64,000 bases of DNA from Haloactinomyces albus (GCF_031458135.1 NZ_JAVDXW010000001.1:496001-560000), one strand, 5' to 3'. Shown: positions 1 through 11,062, counted from the stretch's first letter. Made by a program: numbers and translations. Notes: generated by a model from the sequence alone, not told the origin.

Positions 1-417
1 CTCGGTGGCACCGACCTGGACATCCACGACCAGAAGTACGACGTCGGCGGCGGACATCGCCCTCTCCGCCTGTGCCGTTATCGACGCCTGCATGCCCTTC
101 GCATCGGGTTCCCAGCCTCCGGTGTCCACGACCGTGAAGCGCCGACCGCTCCACAGCGCGTCGTAAGCCACTCGGTCCCTGGTTACCCCAGGAGTGTCCT
201 GCACGACGGCCTCGCGGCGCCCCAGCAGTCGATTCACCAACGTCGACTTGCCCACGTTGGGACGGCCGACCACCGCCAGTACCGGCTGCGGTGCTCCGGC
301 ACCGTCCGGCTCGTCCGAGTACTCGGCATCATCGAACGCCATCCATTCGGACTCGTCGAACCAGCTCCCGTCCAGTTCGCTACCGTCGCTCGCATCCGCC
401 AGCGGATCTTCGGTCAC
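1..417 (-). CDS. der: Ribosome biogenesis GTPase Der (EngA), N-terminal part
   Basis: This is the first 139 codons of the double-GTPase that assists 50S subunit assembly; the rest lies beyond the window edge. After an acidic 44-residue N-terminal extension comes the first G domain, with Walker A GRPNVGKS at residues 51-58, the G2-region TPGVTRD and the G3 motif DTGG. The GTG start at 417 overlaps the plsC stop as GTGA, so it is translationally coupled as the last gene of a cmk-plsC-der run. This order is the usual actinobacterial one. The acidic N-terminal extension precedes the conserved core and is commonly seen in actinobacterial Der. Identification is secure; nothing can be said about the second G domain or the KH-like domain. 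Confidence 0.95.
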   Translation of the reverse strand, partial: MTEDPLADASDGSELDGSWFDESEWMAFDDAEYSDEPDGAGAPQPVLAVVGRPNVGKSTLVNRLLGRREAVVQDTPGVTRDRVAYDALWSGRRFTVVDTGGWEPDAKGMQASITAQAERAMSAADVVLLVVDVQVGATE

Positions 418-1160
418 GCTTGGTTCCCTCTCGCATCGTCATCGCAGTCGTCGCAGTCGTCGCGTTCGTCGCCGGTCAGCCGGTCCAGCTCCCCGAGCAG
501 CTCCACCAGTTCGCTACGAACCCGCTCCGTGGCGGCGGTCAGGCCGGCCCGCCCCTTCGCCTCCGGCAACGTCACCGGCTCGCCGAACAACACGTCCACC
601 CTGGGCAGGAATCTCCGCTTCCGCCCTTCCGGCCGCCGCGTACCCCGGCAGACGACCGGCAGTACGCGCGCCCCGGAGGAGCGTGCCAGCCAGGCCGCGC
701 CGTGCTGGGCATTGCTCACGACTCCGTCTCCGCGCGTTCCCTCCGGAAACACACCGACCAGGCCACCGGCACGCAATACCCGCATCGCCGCCATCAATGG
801 CGCGCGGTCCGCCTCACCCCGGCGCACCGGAAGTTGGCCGATCCTGCGCAGAAACCATCCCAGCGGCCCGCGAAACATCTCGTATTTGACCAGGAACACG
901 GCACTGCGCCGCACCATGCCGAACAGCAGCGGCCCATCCACCATCGAGCTGTGATTGGCCACCAGCACGATGGCACCCGACTTCGGTATTCGTTCGCCAT
1001 GGTGGATGGTCACGCGGTAGGGCAGCCGAACGAAAGTAGCCCCGATCCACCGCCCCAGGCGATGCCATGCCGACGAGGCGCCCTCCGGAAGCATACCGTC
1101 CGCGGCAGCCGGTGTCCCCGCGGCTGCCGACTTCCGGCTGCGACTGTTCTCGGCGGTCAT
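414..1160 (-). CDS. Lysophospholipid acyltransferase (PlsC family)
   Basis: A 248-residue membrane-associated acyltransferase expected to transfer an acyl group to 1-acyl-glycerol-3-phosphate or a related lysolipid in phospholipid synthesis. The family hallmarks are present: the HX4D catalytic motif (NHSSMVD, His70 and Asp75) and the phosphate-binding FPEGTRG block at about 138-144. The C-terminus is odd: a Cys/Asp tail reading DDCDDCDDD, encoded by short GTCGTCGCA-like DNA repeats. Its ATG overlaps the cmk stop (ATGA) and its stop overlaps the der GTG. The exact substrate cannot be read from sequence; the neighbours say housekeeping rather than specialised metabolism. Confidence 0.88.
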   Translation of the reverse strand: MTAENSRSRKSAAAGTPAAADGMLPEGASSAWHRLGRWIGATFVRLPYRVTIHHGERIPKSGAIVLVANHSSMVDGPLLFGMVRRSAVFLVKYEMFRGPLGWFLRRIGQLPVRRGEADRAPLMAAMRVLRAGGLVGVFPEGTRGDGVVSNAQHGAAWLARSSGARVLPVVCRGTRRPEGRKRRFLPRVDVLFGEPVTLPEAKGRAGLTAATERVRSELVELLGELDRLTGDERDDCDDCDDDARGNQA

Positions 1161-1882
1161 CGAATCGTTCGTTCCTCCCCGGCCAGAAGACCACGCTGCT
1201 CGACGAGTTTGTGCAACTGCGTCAACGCACCGGCCACATCCAGCTCCGTCGTGTCCAACTCGACGGAATCATCGGCCATCCGCAGCGGCGAGACCGCACG
1301 GCCGGAATCCAGATCGTCCCGTCTGCGCACGTCCGCGTGGGTCCGTTCCAGGTCGGTGCCACGGCCTGCTGCGGCATCCTGCGCGGTACGCCGCTGTGCT
1401 CGCGCATGGGCCGAGGCAGTGAGATAGACCTTCAGTCCTGCCTCCGGTGCGACGACGGTGCCGATGTCGCGGCCTTCCACGACGATCCCTCCGGACTGCT
1501 TCACCGCCTGCCGGATCAATCGCCGCTGCTCGTCCACCAGCAGTTCCCGCACGGCGGGGATGGCCGATACCGCCGAGACGGAACCGGTCACGGCCGGACC
1601 ACGTATATCGTGCTCCACCCCCTCCCCCGCCAAGGTTACCGTCGGATGCACCGGGTCCGTCCCCATCACCAGCTCCGCCGAACGCGCGGCATGCGCAACG
1701 GCCTCGGCATCGGAGACCGCCGCTCGCACACGAAGCGCGGCGAGCGTGATCGCCCGATACATCGCGCCGGTGTCCAGGTAGGCAGCCCCCAGGGCGGACG
1801 CCAACCGACGAGCCACCGTGGATTTCCCGGTCCCCGATGGACCATCGAGCGCCACGACGCCGCGGAGCGCGGACTGTGCCAC
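1157..1882 (-). CDS. cmk: Cytidylate kinase
   Basis: A 241-residue cytosolic kinase phosphorylating CMP/dCMP to the diphosphate for nucleic acid and CDP-lipid synthesis. The P-loop GPSGTGKS lies at 14-21, followed by the family-typical YLDTGAMYR substrate segment, a later VVEGRDIGTVV block and RRDDLDSGRAVSPL near the C-terminus, all diagnostic of Cmk. The GTG start at 1882 has an AAGGAGG Shine-Dalgarno about 10 nt upstream, so it is probably the first gene of the cmk-plsC-der unit. Divergent from the antiporter pair beginning at 2062. Confidence 0.96.
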   Translation of the reverse strand: MAQSALRGVVALDGPSGTGKSTVARRLASALGAAYLDTGAMYRAITLAALRVRAAVSDAEAVAHAARSAELVMGTDPVHPTVTLAGEGVEHDIRGPAVTGSVSAVSAIPAVRELLVDEQRRLIRQAVKQSGGIVVEGRDIGTVVAPEAGLKVYLTASAHARAQRRTAQDAAAGRGTDLERTHADVRRRDDLDSGRAVSPLRMADDSVELDTTELDVAGALTQLHKLVEQRGLLAGEERTIR

Positions 1883-2061
1883 CTCGGGTGCCCTCCTTCA
1901 TCGCAAACGACCGGCGGCAATGCCGGGCCGACCTTCCATTCTGCCTGCCTGGGAGACACCAGCCGCACTCGCACCCCATGGGAGCGACATACCGTGAAGA
2001 AGCCACCGCGGATACTCCGTGAACCGTGTTCGACCATGACTTCCCAGGAGGGATTAGGGTC

Positions 2062-2550
2062 GTGGGCGTGGACGTCACAGTGACACCGCTGCCCGGACTC
2101 GGTACGCAGCAGGACTTCACCACCCGATCCGGCCACCGGGTCGGTGTGATCACCTACCGGGACGGCCGACTCGAGCTGATCGTCTCCGATCCGCAGGATC
2201 CGGACAAGGTCGCTGCCTCGGTGGATCTCAACACCGAGGAGACGAGTGCGCTGGCCAACCTGCTCGGCGCCCCGCAACTCGTCGCCCAGCTCACCGAGCA
2301 GCAGCGCGAAGTCACCGGGATCACCACCTGGCAGCTACCCATCACCCCGGGCTCACCATACGAGGGACACGCCCTCGGTGACACGGAGATGCGCACCCGC
2401 ACCTCGGTATCCATCGTCGCCGTGGTACGCGGCGGTACCGCCCACCCATCGCCGCGGCCCGACTTCGAGTTCAACGGCGGGGATCTTCTCGTCGTGGTCG
2501 GCACCGTGGATGGTCTGCGGTCGGCCAGCGAAATTCTCGAAAAGGGCTAA
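2062..2550 (+). CDS. TrkA-C domain regulatory subunit of a cation/H+ antiporter (KhtT-like)
   Basis: A soluble protein of about 162 residues containing a C-terminal TrkA-C domain (ending DFEFNGGDLLVVVG then the last helix). By analogy with KhtT of Bacillus it would gate the membrane antiporter encoded immediately downstream. The N-terminal TPLPGLGTQQDF stretch resembles other KhtT-type proteins. An open frame extends upstream to a GTG at 2026, but the GGAGGG Shine-Dalgarno at 2047-2052 points to the GTG at 2062. Six bases separate its stop from the next start. The ligand of the TrkA-C pocket cannot be inferred. Confidence 0.82.
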   Translation: MGVDVTVTPLPGLGTQQDFTTRSGHRVGVITYRDGRLELIVSDPQDPDKVAASVDLNTEETSALANLLGAPQLVAQLTEQQREVTGITTWQLPITPGSPYEGHALGDTEMRTRTSVSIVAVVRGGTAHPSPRPDFEFNGGDLLVVVGTVDGLRSASEILEKG

Positions 2551-2556
2551 CACAGG

Positions 2557-3750
2557 GTGCACAACACGGCAATCGCCCTCATCGAGCTGGGTGCGGTTTT
2601 CTTCGGTCTGGGCATACTCGGCCGGGTCTCCTGGAAGATCGGCATTTCGCCCATCCCGCTCTACCTGCTCGGTGGTCTCGCCTTCGGCCGTGGTGGTCTG
2701 CTCCCGCTGACGGGCATCGAGCCGTTCACCCAGGTCGCCTCGGAGATCGGCGTCGTACTGCTGCTGTTCCTGCTCGGCCTGGAATACTCCGCCGGTGAAC
2801 TGGTCACCGGTCTACGCCGCTCCTGGCCCGCAGGCCTGGTCGACATCGTGCTCAACGCCACACCCGGTGCGCTGGTGGCGTGGTTACTGGGTTGGGGACC
2901 GGTCGGAGCGCTGGCGATGGCAGGCGTTACCTACATCTCCTCCTCGGGAATCGTCGCGAAGGTGCTGGGTGACCTGGGACGGCTCGGAAACCGGGAAACA
3001 CCGGTGGTGCTGTCGATGCTGGTTTTCGAGGACCTCGCGATGGCCGTCTACCTACCGATCCTGACCGCACTGCTGGCCGGAGTGAGTTTCCTCGGCGGTC
3101 TCAGCGCCGTCGGAATCTCCCTTCTCGCCGTCACCCTGGTACTGATCATCGCGTTACGCTTCGGCAGATACGTCTCGGCGCTGGTGGACAGCCCCGATCC
3201 CGAGGTGTTCCTGCTGCGGTTGCTCGGGGCCGCTCTGCTCGTCGCCGGAATTGCCTCGCAACTGCAGGTATCCGCTGCCGTTGGTGCGTTCCTGCTGGGA
3301 ATTGCGATCTCCGGATCGACGGCGACGAACGCGACCCGCATGCTCGAACCGCTACGCGATCTGTTCGCGGCGATCTTCTTCGTGGTCTTCGGCCTCAACA
3401 CCGATCCGGCGGCCATTCCGCCGGTGCTGCTGTTCGCGCTGTTGCTCGCACTGGCCACCACCGTGACCAAGGTCGCCACCGGCTGGTTCGCGGCACGAAG
3501 GCAGGGCGTGCGCAGGATGGGTCGTGCCCGTGCAGGTGCGGCCCTGGTCGCGCGAGGCGAGTTCTCCATCGTCATCGCCGGGCTGGCGGTCTCCTCCGGC
3601 ACCATCGCCGGGAAACTCGCCGCACTGTCCACGGCCTACGTGCTGCTCATGGCCATCATCGGGCCGGTTGCCGCACGAGTGGTCGAACCGGTGGCCCGAA
3701 AGATGGTTCAGCATCGCGAACCGCCCCGGAGCCAGGCGGCGTCGAGTTGA
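2557..3750 (+). CDS. CPA2-family cation:proton antiporter (KhtU/Kef-type)
   Basis: A 397-residue polytopic membrane protein of the monovalent cation:proton antiporter-2 family, with roughly 11-12 hydrophobic segments along almost its entire length. Family features include the GLEYSAGELV segment after the third helix and the AxVxARGEFSIVIAGLA helix near residue 330-345. It lacks the cytosolic RCK/TrkA-N domain found in KefB/C, consistent with the separate regulatory subunit upstream. Probably exports K+ (or Na+) in exchange for protons at the cytoplasmic membrane. The pair interrupts the otherwise conserved cmk-rluB gene order and is on the opposite strand. A perfect palindrome at 3763-3798 follows. 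Confidence 0.88.
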   Translation: MHNTAIALIELGAVFFGLGILGRVSWKIGISPIPLYLLGGLAFGRGGLLPLTGIEPFTQVASEIGVVLLLFLLGLEYSAGELVTGLRRSWPAGLVDIVLNATPGALVAWLLGWGPVGALAMAGVTYISSSGIVAKVLGDLGRLGNRETPVVLSMLVFEDLAMAVYLPILTALLAGVSFLGGLSAVGISLLAVTLVLIIALRFGRYVSALVDSPDPEVFLLRLLGAALLVAGIASQLQVSAAVGAFLLGIAISGSTATNATRMLEPLRDLFAAIFFVVFGLNTDPAAIPPVLLFALLLALATTVTKVATGWFAARRQGVRRMGRARAGAALVARGEFSIVIAGLAVSSGTIAGKLAALSTAYVLLMAIIGPVAARVVEPVARKMVQHREPPRSQAASS

Positions 3751-3762
3751 TCCTGCCCGGGT

Positions 3763-3798
3763 GGGGTCGGTGAATTTCTCGAGAAATTCACCGACCCC
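3763..3798. terminator. 36-bp perfect palindrome between convergent genes
   Basis: A perfect inverted repeat with no loop, 18-bp arms, centred between 3780 and 3781 with core AATTTCTCGAGAAATT and GGGGTC/GACCCC outer ends. It sits between the stops of the antiporter gene (plus) and rluB (minus), the position expected for a bidirectional terminator. The same 16-bp core recurs at 29,247-29,290. Confidence 0.75.
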
Positions 3799-3811
3799 GC
3801 CGCGCATCACT

Positions 3812-4576
3812 TCACAGACCGACGGCGCGGTACAAACTGCCCAGTTCCTTATGGTCCAGAGGACGGATCGCCCCCTGCCGCTCATTGGTCAATCGCACCT
3901 CACCGACGGCGGTCCGCACGAGCCGTTGCACCGGATGTCCCGCCTCCTGCAGCAACCGACGCACGATGCGCTTGCGTCCTTCGTGCAAAACCACCTCGAT
4001 CAGCGCACGGTTCCCATTGACATCGACCAGTTGGAAGCTGTCGATCCTGGCCAGGCCGTCGTCCAGCTCGATCCCCGCCTTGAGCCTGCGCCCCAGGTCC
4101 TTCGGGATGGGTCCCAGCACTTCCGCCAGATACGTCTTGGGAACACCGTACGAAGGGTGCATCAGCCGATTGGCGAGCTCGCCGTCATTGGTGATCAGCA
4201 GCAGTCCCTCGGTGTTGACGTCGAGCCTGCCGACATGGAACAAGCGCCCCTGACGCTCGCGCAGATAATCGCCGATGCACGGCCGATCCTGGTCGTCGGA
4301 CATCGAGCACAGGATGCCCCTGGGCTTGTTCAGCAGCAGGTGGGTCGCCTCCCGGTTGGTCACCACCCGGGTCCCGTCCACGTGAATCACGGCGGTCTCC
4401 GGATCGACCCGCTTGCCCATCCCGGTGACCATGTCACCGTCAACTTCGACCCGTCCCTCGGAGATCATCTGCTCAGCCGCACGCCGCGAGGCCACCCCTG
4501 CCTGGGACAGCAACTTCTGCAGGCGCACCCCCTCCGCCTTGGCAGGCGAGCCGGTCGGGTCACGGTATTCAGACAT
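3812..4576 (-). CDS. rluB: 23S rRNA pseudouridine synthase, RsuA/RluB family
   Basis: A 254-residue enzyme converting a uridine of rRNA to pseudouridine (23S U2605 in the E. coli RluB sense). Residues about 17-60 form an S4 RNA-binding domain (VRLQKLLSQAGVASRRAAEQMI), followed by the catalytic domain with the GRLDVNTEGLLLITND signature; the catalytic Asp is about residue 119. The open frame runs upstream to 4780, but that extension lies inside scpB in another frame; the ATG at 4576 gives the family-typical length and overlaps the scpB stop by 8 nt, so it is coupled to scpB. Placement after scpAB is the standard actinobacterial arrangement. Confidence 0.93.
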   Translation of the reverse strand: MSEYRDPTGSPAKAEGVRLQKLLSQAGVASRRAAEQMISEGRVEVDGDMVTGMGKRVDPETAVIHVDGTRVVTNREATHLLLNKPRGILCSMSDDQDRPCIGDYLRERQGRLFHVGRLDVNTEGLLLITNDGELANRLMHPSYGVPKTYLAEVLGPIPKDLGRRLKAGIELDDGLARIDSFQLVDVNGNRALIEVVLHEGRKRIVRRLLQEAGHPVQRLVRTAVGEVRLTNERQGAIRPLDHKELGSLYRAVGL

Positions 4577-5246
4577 CGTCGATCGCATCCACTTCGGGCA
4601 ACAGGGGAGCCAATGGCGGCAGGTCCTGCAGCGAGGACAGCCCGAGCCGTTCCAGGAACAGCTCGGTCGTGCTGTACAGGATGCCGCCGGTTTCCGGGTC
4701 GGTTCCGGCCTCTTCGACGAGGCCGCGTGCCAACAGGGTACGGATAACGCCATCGACGTTGACACCGCGTACCGCCGCAACCCTGGACCGGGTCACCGGT
4801 TGCCGGTAGGCGATCACCGCGAGCGTCTCCAATGCCGCCCGGGTCAGTTTGGCACGCTGCCCATCGAGCAGGTAGCGCTCCACATAGGGTGCGTACGTCT
4901 CGCGGGTGTAGAAGCGCCAACCCTCCCCGACCTTCCGCAGATCGATTCCTCGCTCGTCCTCGGTATACCTGTCGGCCAGCCGCTGCAGAGCTGCCCCGAC
5001 CCGCTCGACCGGCTGCTCCAGGGCCTCCGCGAGAAGCTTTTCACCAGCGGGAACGTCGACCACCAGCAGCAATGCCTCCAGCGCCGCATCCAGTGCCGCC
5101 TCCGCGGTGAGGTCCGGGGGCGCCTGCCCGGACACCGGTGCGGCCCGGCCGGAGTCGTCCCTCCCGATATCGGGGTCCGGGCCCTCGCCGGTTGCTTCCG
5201 AAGTCTGCGGGGTGACTTCCCCATCGGTCGCACCGTACTCGCTCAC
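4569..5246 (-). CDS. scpB: Segregation and condensation protein B
   Basis: A 225-residue kleisin-associated winged-helix protein that forms the SMC-ScpA-ScpB condensin with ScpA. Residues 1-45 are acidic and low in complexity; the two winged-helix domains follow, with family-typical segments TRAALETLAVIAYRQPVTRSRV and VRGVNVDGVIRTLLARGLVEE. The GTG start overlaps the scpA stop (GTGA), indicating coupled synthesis of the two partners. Its stop overlaps rluB. Confidence 0.95.
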   Translation of the reverse strand: MSEYGATDGEVTPQTSEATGEGPDPDIGRDDSGRAAPVSGQAPPDLTAEAALDAALEALLLVVDVPAGEKLLAEALEQPVERVGAALQRLADRYTEDERGIDLRKVGEGWRFYTRETYAPYVERYLLDGQRAKLTRAALETLAVIAYRQPVTRSRVAAVRGVNVDGVIRTLLARGLVEEAGTDPETGGILYSTTELFLERLGLSSLQDLPPLAPLLPEVDAIDDV

Positions 5247-6127
5247 CCGTACTCCTCTTCCACATCACTGGCCCGGGCCGCCTCGGCGTCGGCACGTGCC
5301 TGCTGCAGATCACCGCCGACCCAGTGCACGACCAACTCGCCCAACGGATCCTCCTGTTCGAACAGCACCGCGGTTTCCCGATACAACTCCAGGAGAGCCA
5401 GGAACCTCGCCACGACCTCGAGAGAGTGTTCGCAGTCGCCGACCAACTCGGCGAAGTCTGCGACGCCCTTCTCCGCGAGAAGCACACGCAGCACCGCCGC
5501 ATGCTCGCGAACCGAGATCCGATGCTGGTGCAGGTGCTCCAGCGAGACCGTCGCAGGCGGCTTCGGCCGAAACACGGCAGCGGCGACTTCGGCGAATCCC
5601 ATCGGATCCACTCCCAGCACGACCTCCGGCAGCAATCCGGCGAAGCGGTCCTCCGGGGACACCGCCCGGGGATACCGGCGCAATGCTCCGGCTTCCAACT
5701 CGCGAAACAGCGCCGCCACCTGCTTGTAGGCACGGTACTGCAGCAACCGCGCGAACAGCAGATCCCGCGCCTCCAGCAGCGCGAGGTCCTCCTCGTCCTC
5801 CACCTCGGCGGCGGGCAGCAGCCGCGCTGCCTTGAGATCGAGCAATGTCGCCGCCACCACGAGAAACTCGGTGATCTCATCCAGTTCCGAGCTCTCGCCC
5901 AGTTCCTTGGTGTAGGCGATGAACTCGTCGGTGACCCGGTGTAGCGCCACTTCGGTCACATCGAGCCGGTGCTGCGAGATGAGCTGCAACAGCAGGTCGA
6001 AGGGACCTTCGAAATTGTCCAGCCGTACCGTGAAGCGACCCGAGGACGACAATTCCCGATCGGCGGGGGCCGGATCGGACGCCCCGTCCGGCGCAGGCGT
6101 CACCTCCGCGGCTTCCGCCTCCCTCAC
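5243..6127 (-). CDS. scpA: Segregation and condensation protein A
   Basis: The kleisin subunit that bridges the heads of SMC. The conserved N-terminal motif FTVRLDNFEGPFDLLLQLISQHRLDVTEV is present (given here as a landmark spread over about residues 32-60), and the C-terminal winged helix is in the VRP/FVALLELYRE-like part. The frame can be extended to an ATG at 6187, inside parA. The GTG at 6127 has a CAGGAGAG Shine-Dalgarno (6133-6140) and starts after the parA stop, so I prefer it (294 residues). The alternative cannot be excluded. Followed directly by scpB. Confidence 0.93.
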   Translation of the reverse strand: MREAEAAEVTPAPDGASDPAPADRELSSSGRFTVRLDNFEGPFDLLLQLISQHRLDVTEVALHRVTDEFIAYTKELGESSELDEITEFLVVAATLLDLKAARLLPAAEVEDEEDLALLEARDLLFARLLQYRAYKQVAALFRELEAGALRRYPRAVSPEDRFAGLLPEVVLGVDPMGFAEVAAAVFRPKPPATVSLEHLHQHRISVREHAAVLRVLLAEKGVADFAELVGDCEHSLEVVARFLALLELYRETAVLFEQEDPLGELVVHWVGGDLQQARADAEAARASDVEEEYG

Positions 6128-6167
6128 GTCATCTCTCCTGCAATTCAGGTCGATCCGTATGGATCGG

Positions 6168-7118
6168 TCATCGGGCGAGCACTTCACGGGCGAGCGTGCG
6201 ATACGCCCGTGAACCGGCTGATCGCGGGGCCCAGCGCGTGATGGGCTCCCCGGCGACAGTGGTTTCCGGGAAACGCACGGTCCGGTTGATCACACTGTCG
6301 AACACGATGTCACCGAACGCCTCGACCACCCTGGCCATGACTTCTCTGGAATGCAGTGTACGCGGATCGAACATGGTCGCGAGAATCCCGCTGATCTCCA
6401 GTTTCGGGTTCAGACGCTCACGAACCTTCTCGATGGTGTCGATCAGCAGTGCCACGCCACGCAGACTGAAGAACTCGCACTCCAGCGGGATGATCACGCT
6501 GTCAGCCGCCGCGAGGGCGTTGACCGTGAGCAATCCCAGCGAGGGTTGGCAGTCCACCAGGACGTAGTCGTACTCCTTCATCGCCGGATGCAGCACGCGC
6601 CCCAGTGTCTGCTCCCGGCCGACCTCCGCGACGAGCTGCACCTCGGCGGCGGAGAGATCGATGTTGCTCGGCAACAGGTCCATTCCCTCGACCGTGGTCC
6701 GGCGCACCACGTCATCGAGGGTGACCGATCTCTCCATGATGACGTTGTAAATCGTTTGCTCGAGCTGGTGCGGCTGTACCCCGAGGCCGACCGAGAGTGC
6801 ACCCTGCGGATCGAAATCCACCAGCAGCACCCGTCGGCCGTACTCCGCCAGTGCGGCACCGAGGTTGATCGTCGAGGTGGTCTTCCCGACACCGCCCTTC
6901 TGGTTGCACATGGCCAGCACTGCTGCGGGCCCGTGCTTGTCCAATATCGGCGGCTCGGGAATGCGCCGACGTGGCCTGCCAGTGGGGCCGACATCGTCGT
7001 ACGAGGAGTCCGGGGATGTGTCGACGTCCTCGTCCGGCGCGCCGGGTTTGTCCGGGGCGATACTCAGGTCGACCGCGCCCCGGGACCGCCCGTCGGCGGA
7101 GGGCTGCGGTGTCGACAT
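6168..7118 (-). CDS. ParA/Soj-family chromosome partitioning ATPase
   Basis: A 316-residue deviant Walker ATPase. About 60 N-terminal residues are disordered and charged; the P-loop KGGVGKT is at 74-80, with the signature Lys75-type deviant motif, then LLVDFDPQG and the VLVDCQPSLGLLTVNAL segment. No parB lies nearby, so this is the second ParA-like protein seen beside scpAB in actinobacteria (compare Rv1708) rather than the origin-proximal parA. It probably assists nucleoid or other cargo positioning together with the condensin genes that follow. Function beyond the ATPase fold is inference. Confidence 0.88.
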   Translation of the reverse strand: MSTPQPSADGRSRGAVDLSIAPDKPGAPDEDVDTSPDSSYDDVGPTGRPRRRIPEPPILDKHGPAAVLAMCNQKGGVGKTTSTINLGAALAEYGRRVLLVDFDPQGALSVGLGVQPHQLEQTIYNVIMERSVTLDDVVRRTTVEGMDLLPSNIDLSAAEVQLVAEVGREQTLGRVLHPAMKEYDYVLVDCQPSLGLLTVNALAAADSVIIPLECEFFSLRGVALLIDTIEKVRERLNPKLEISGILATMFDPRTLHSREVMARVVEAFGDIVFDSVINRTVRFPETTVAGEPITRWAPRSAGSRAYRTLAREVLAR

Positions 7119-7313
7119 GACGATCCGACTCCTTGTCTACGGGTGGCGATAGGGCCTGGGACAGTCGCGCGCAGCCTAAGTGGCAGGCAATACCAGCGGC
7201 AACGCGCCTCGCCGACGTGTCGGAAATGTGCTGCCGGTGGTTCTTGCCACGATCCGCCCTCGACGGCAACGCTCGGAGGCAAGCGCCGCACGGACACCAC
7301 CACCGCCCGGCGG

Positions 7314-8258
7314 TCACCCGTGCGCGCGCGGATGCGCCGTCGCGTACACCTCGCGCAACGTGTTCACCGTGACCAAGGTATACACCTGCGTCGTGGCCAC
7401 CGACGCATGGCCGAGAAGCTCCTGCACGACCCGAACGTCGGCGCCGCCCTCCAGCAGGTGCGTGGCAAAGGAGTGACGCAGTACGTGCGGCGAGACCTCC
7501 GCCGTGATACCCGCCCGCTGTGCGGCGGATTTCAGCGCGTTCCAGGCGCTCTGCCGGGACAGCCGCGTCCCCCGGGAGTTCAGAAAGACGGCCGGGCTAC
7601 CACGTCCACGTATCGCCAGGGTCGGTCGCGCCCGCACCAGGTAGGCGTCCAGGGCGTGCAGTGCGGGCTGGCCCACGGGCACCAGGCGTTGCCGTCCCCC
7701 TTTGCCATCCAACGAGACCGTGCGCTCCTCGGTGTTCACATCGTCGAGATCGAGCCCCACGGCTTCGGAGATTCGCGCACCGGATGAGTACAGCAGTTCC
7801 AGCAGCGCCCGTTCCCGGAGGTCGCGAACTCCCGCACCGCCACAGCTGTCCAGCAGGCGAAGCACCTGCTCCACCGGAAGAGCTTTGGGTAATCGCCGGG
7901 GCGGACTGGGCGGAGACACCTCGCGCGCAACATCGGAGTCGGTCAGCCCTTCGAGGTAGGCGAACCGGTGGAGCCCGCGTGCGGCCACCAGTGCCCGGGC
8001 TGCCGAAGACTGCGCCATCGGAGGGCGCCCTCTGCTGCCCTGCCGGAGTTCCGCCAGAAACGAGGCGACATGCTCCGCACTGACCTCCCGCAACGCGGAA
8101 ATGCCCCCGCCAAGCAGGTAGTCGGCATAGCGGCGCAGGTCACGCGCATAGGAATCCAGGGTGCTGCGGGCTGTACCACGCTCGACCGCCAGGTGATCGA
8201 GGTAGCCGGTGATCACGACTCGCAACCCGTCGGGCAGGTTTTCGAATCCTTGCACCAC
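7314..8258 (-). CDS. xerD: Site-specific tyrosine recombinase XerD
   Basis: A 314-residue tyrosine recombinase resolving chromosome dimers at dif with XerC. The N-terminal SAM-like core-binding domain spans about 10-105. Catalytic residues visible: Arg162 ([12 protein letters not shown]), His258 and Arg261 ([12 protein letters not shown]), His284 ([10 protein letters not shown]) and nucleophile Tyr293 (TTQVY). GTG start at 8258 with an AAGGAGG Shine-Dalgarno 5-6 nt upstream. Location next to parA and the Nudix gene matches the mycobacterial xerD locus, which favours XerD over XerC or a phage integrase. Confidence 0.93.
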   Translation of the reverse strand: MVQGFENLPDGLRVVITGYLDHLAVERGTARSTLDSYARDLRRYADYLLGGGISALREVSAEHVASFLAELRQGSRGRPPMAQSSAARALVAARGLHRFAYLEGLTDSDVAREVSPPSPPRRLPKALPVEQVLRLLDSCGGAGVRDLRERALLELLYSSGARISEAVGLDLDDVNTEERTVSLDGKGGRQRLVPVGQPALHALDAYLVRARPTLAIRGRGSPAVFLNSRGTRLSRQSAWNALKSAAQRAGITAEVSPHVLRHSFATHLLEGGADVRVVQELLGHASVATTQVYTLVTVNTLREVYATAHPRAHG

Positions 8259-8369
8259 TGGCCTCCTTCGACGCTCTTCGGCACGGCAGCATGCGCTTGC
8301 AGCCTAAAGATTCACGCACGGTCGCCGAAGCGGTGTCCGGACTCGCGAGACGGTCACCGCAGTGGATCG

Positions 8370-9041
8370 TCACACCTGTTTCCGACGCGCGGGAAAGCGC
8401 TGTGGCCGGTCGTACCACTGTGCCCGTGGTGCTCGGGATTGCGCACGCCCCTCGCCGACCGCCTGGGCAGCCAGCAGGCCGGACACGGTGGGAGCGTTGA
8501 CGATCTCACCGTCGAACACCAGCCGCACGGCCGTACTCAGCGGCAGCCGTTCGAACACGAGATCGGCTTCCTCGTCCCCCGTCGCCAGGGGTCTGCCGAC
8601 ATCGGAGAGGCCCCGGGCCAGGAACACTCGCACGGCCTCATCGGTGAATCCCGGCGAGGAAGCGATATCGACCAGCACCGACCACTGCTCAGCGGCGAAA
8701 CCGACCTCCTCGGCCAATTCACGTTGCGCGGTGTCCAACGGGTCCTCGTCCGCCACGTCCAACAGGCCCGCCGGAAGCTCCCACAGCCTGCGCCCGAGGG
8801 GGTAGCGGTACTGGTGGACCAGTACCACGCGACCCGCATCGTCGAGCGCAACGACGGCCACCGCCCCAGGGTGCTCCACGACCTCTCTACTCGAGGTGGT
8901 GCCGCCGGGCATCCGGACCTCGTCCGCGCGTAGCGCGAAGATCCTGCCCACGTGGATATCAGCGCTGGATACGGTCGTGAACTCGTGTTGACCGTGGGTC
9001 CGGGTCACCCTGTCGTCATCGGCGTTTCCGCTCGCATGCAC
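8370..9041 (-). CDS. Nudix hydrolase, ADP-ribose pyrophosphatase type
   Basis: A 223-residue cytosolic Nudix enzyme, probably hydrolysing ADP-ribose to AMP and ribose 5-phosphate (Rv1700 counterpart by position). The Nudix box occupies about 92-114 with the REL-x-EEVG core; the LWELPAGLLD lead-in is typical of the ADP-ribose branch. The GTG at 9041 lies 12 nt downstream of the pyrG stop; the segment TVSSADIHVGRIFALR about residue 23 is where homologs begin to align, so the real start might be an internal GTG at 9008. Neither has a convincing Shine-Dalgarno. Confidence 0.88.
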   Translation of the reverse strand: MHASGNADDDRVTRTHGQHEFTTVSSADIHVGRIFALRADEVRMPGGTTSSREVVEHPGAVAVVALDDAGRVVLVHQYRYPLGRRLWELPAGLLDVADEDPLDTAQRELAEEVGFAAEQWSVLVDIASSPGFTDEAVRVFLARGLSDVGRPLATGDEEADLVFERLPLSTAVRLVFDGEIVNAPTVSGLLAAQAVGEGRAQSRAPRAQWYDRPQRFPARRKQV

Positions 9042-9053
9042 AGCCCCATTCGA

Positions 9054-11062
<2,009 letters not shown>

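Noticed and set aside
1067-2083. Long plus-strand frame opposite cmk
   Set aside because: Antisense shadow of a high-GC gene; the composition (Arg/His/Pro) and lack of conserved motifs match a shadow, while cmk is certain.
7314-8258. Tyrosine recombinase as a phage or island integrase
   Set aside because: Context (parA, scpAB, Nudix, pyrG) and conserved position are those of chromosomal xerD; no attachment site or phage genes.
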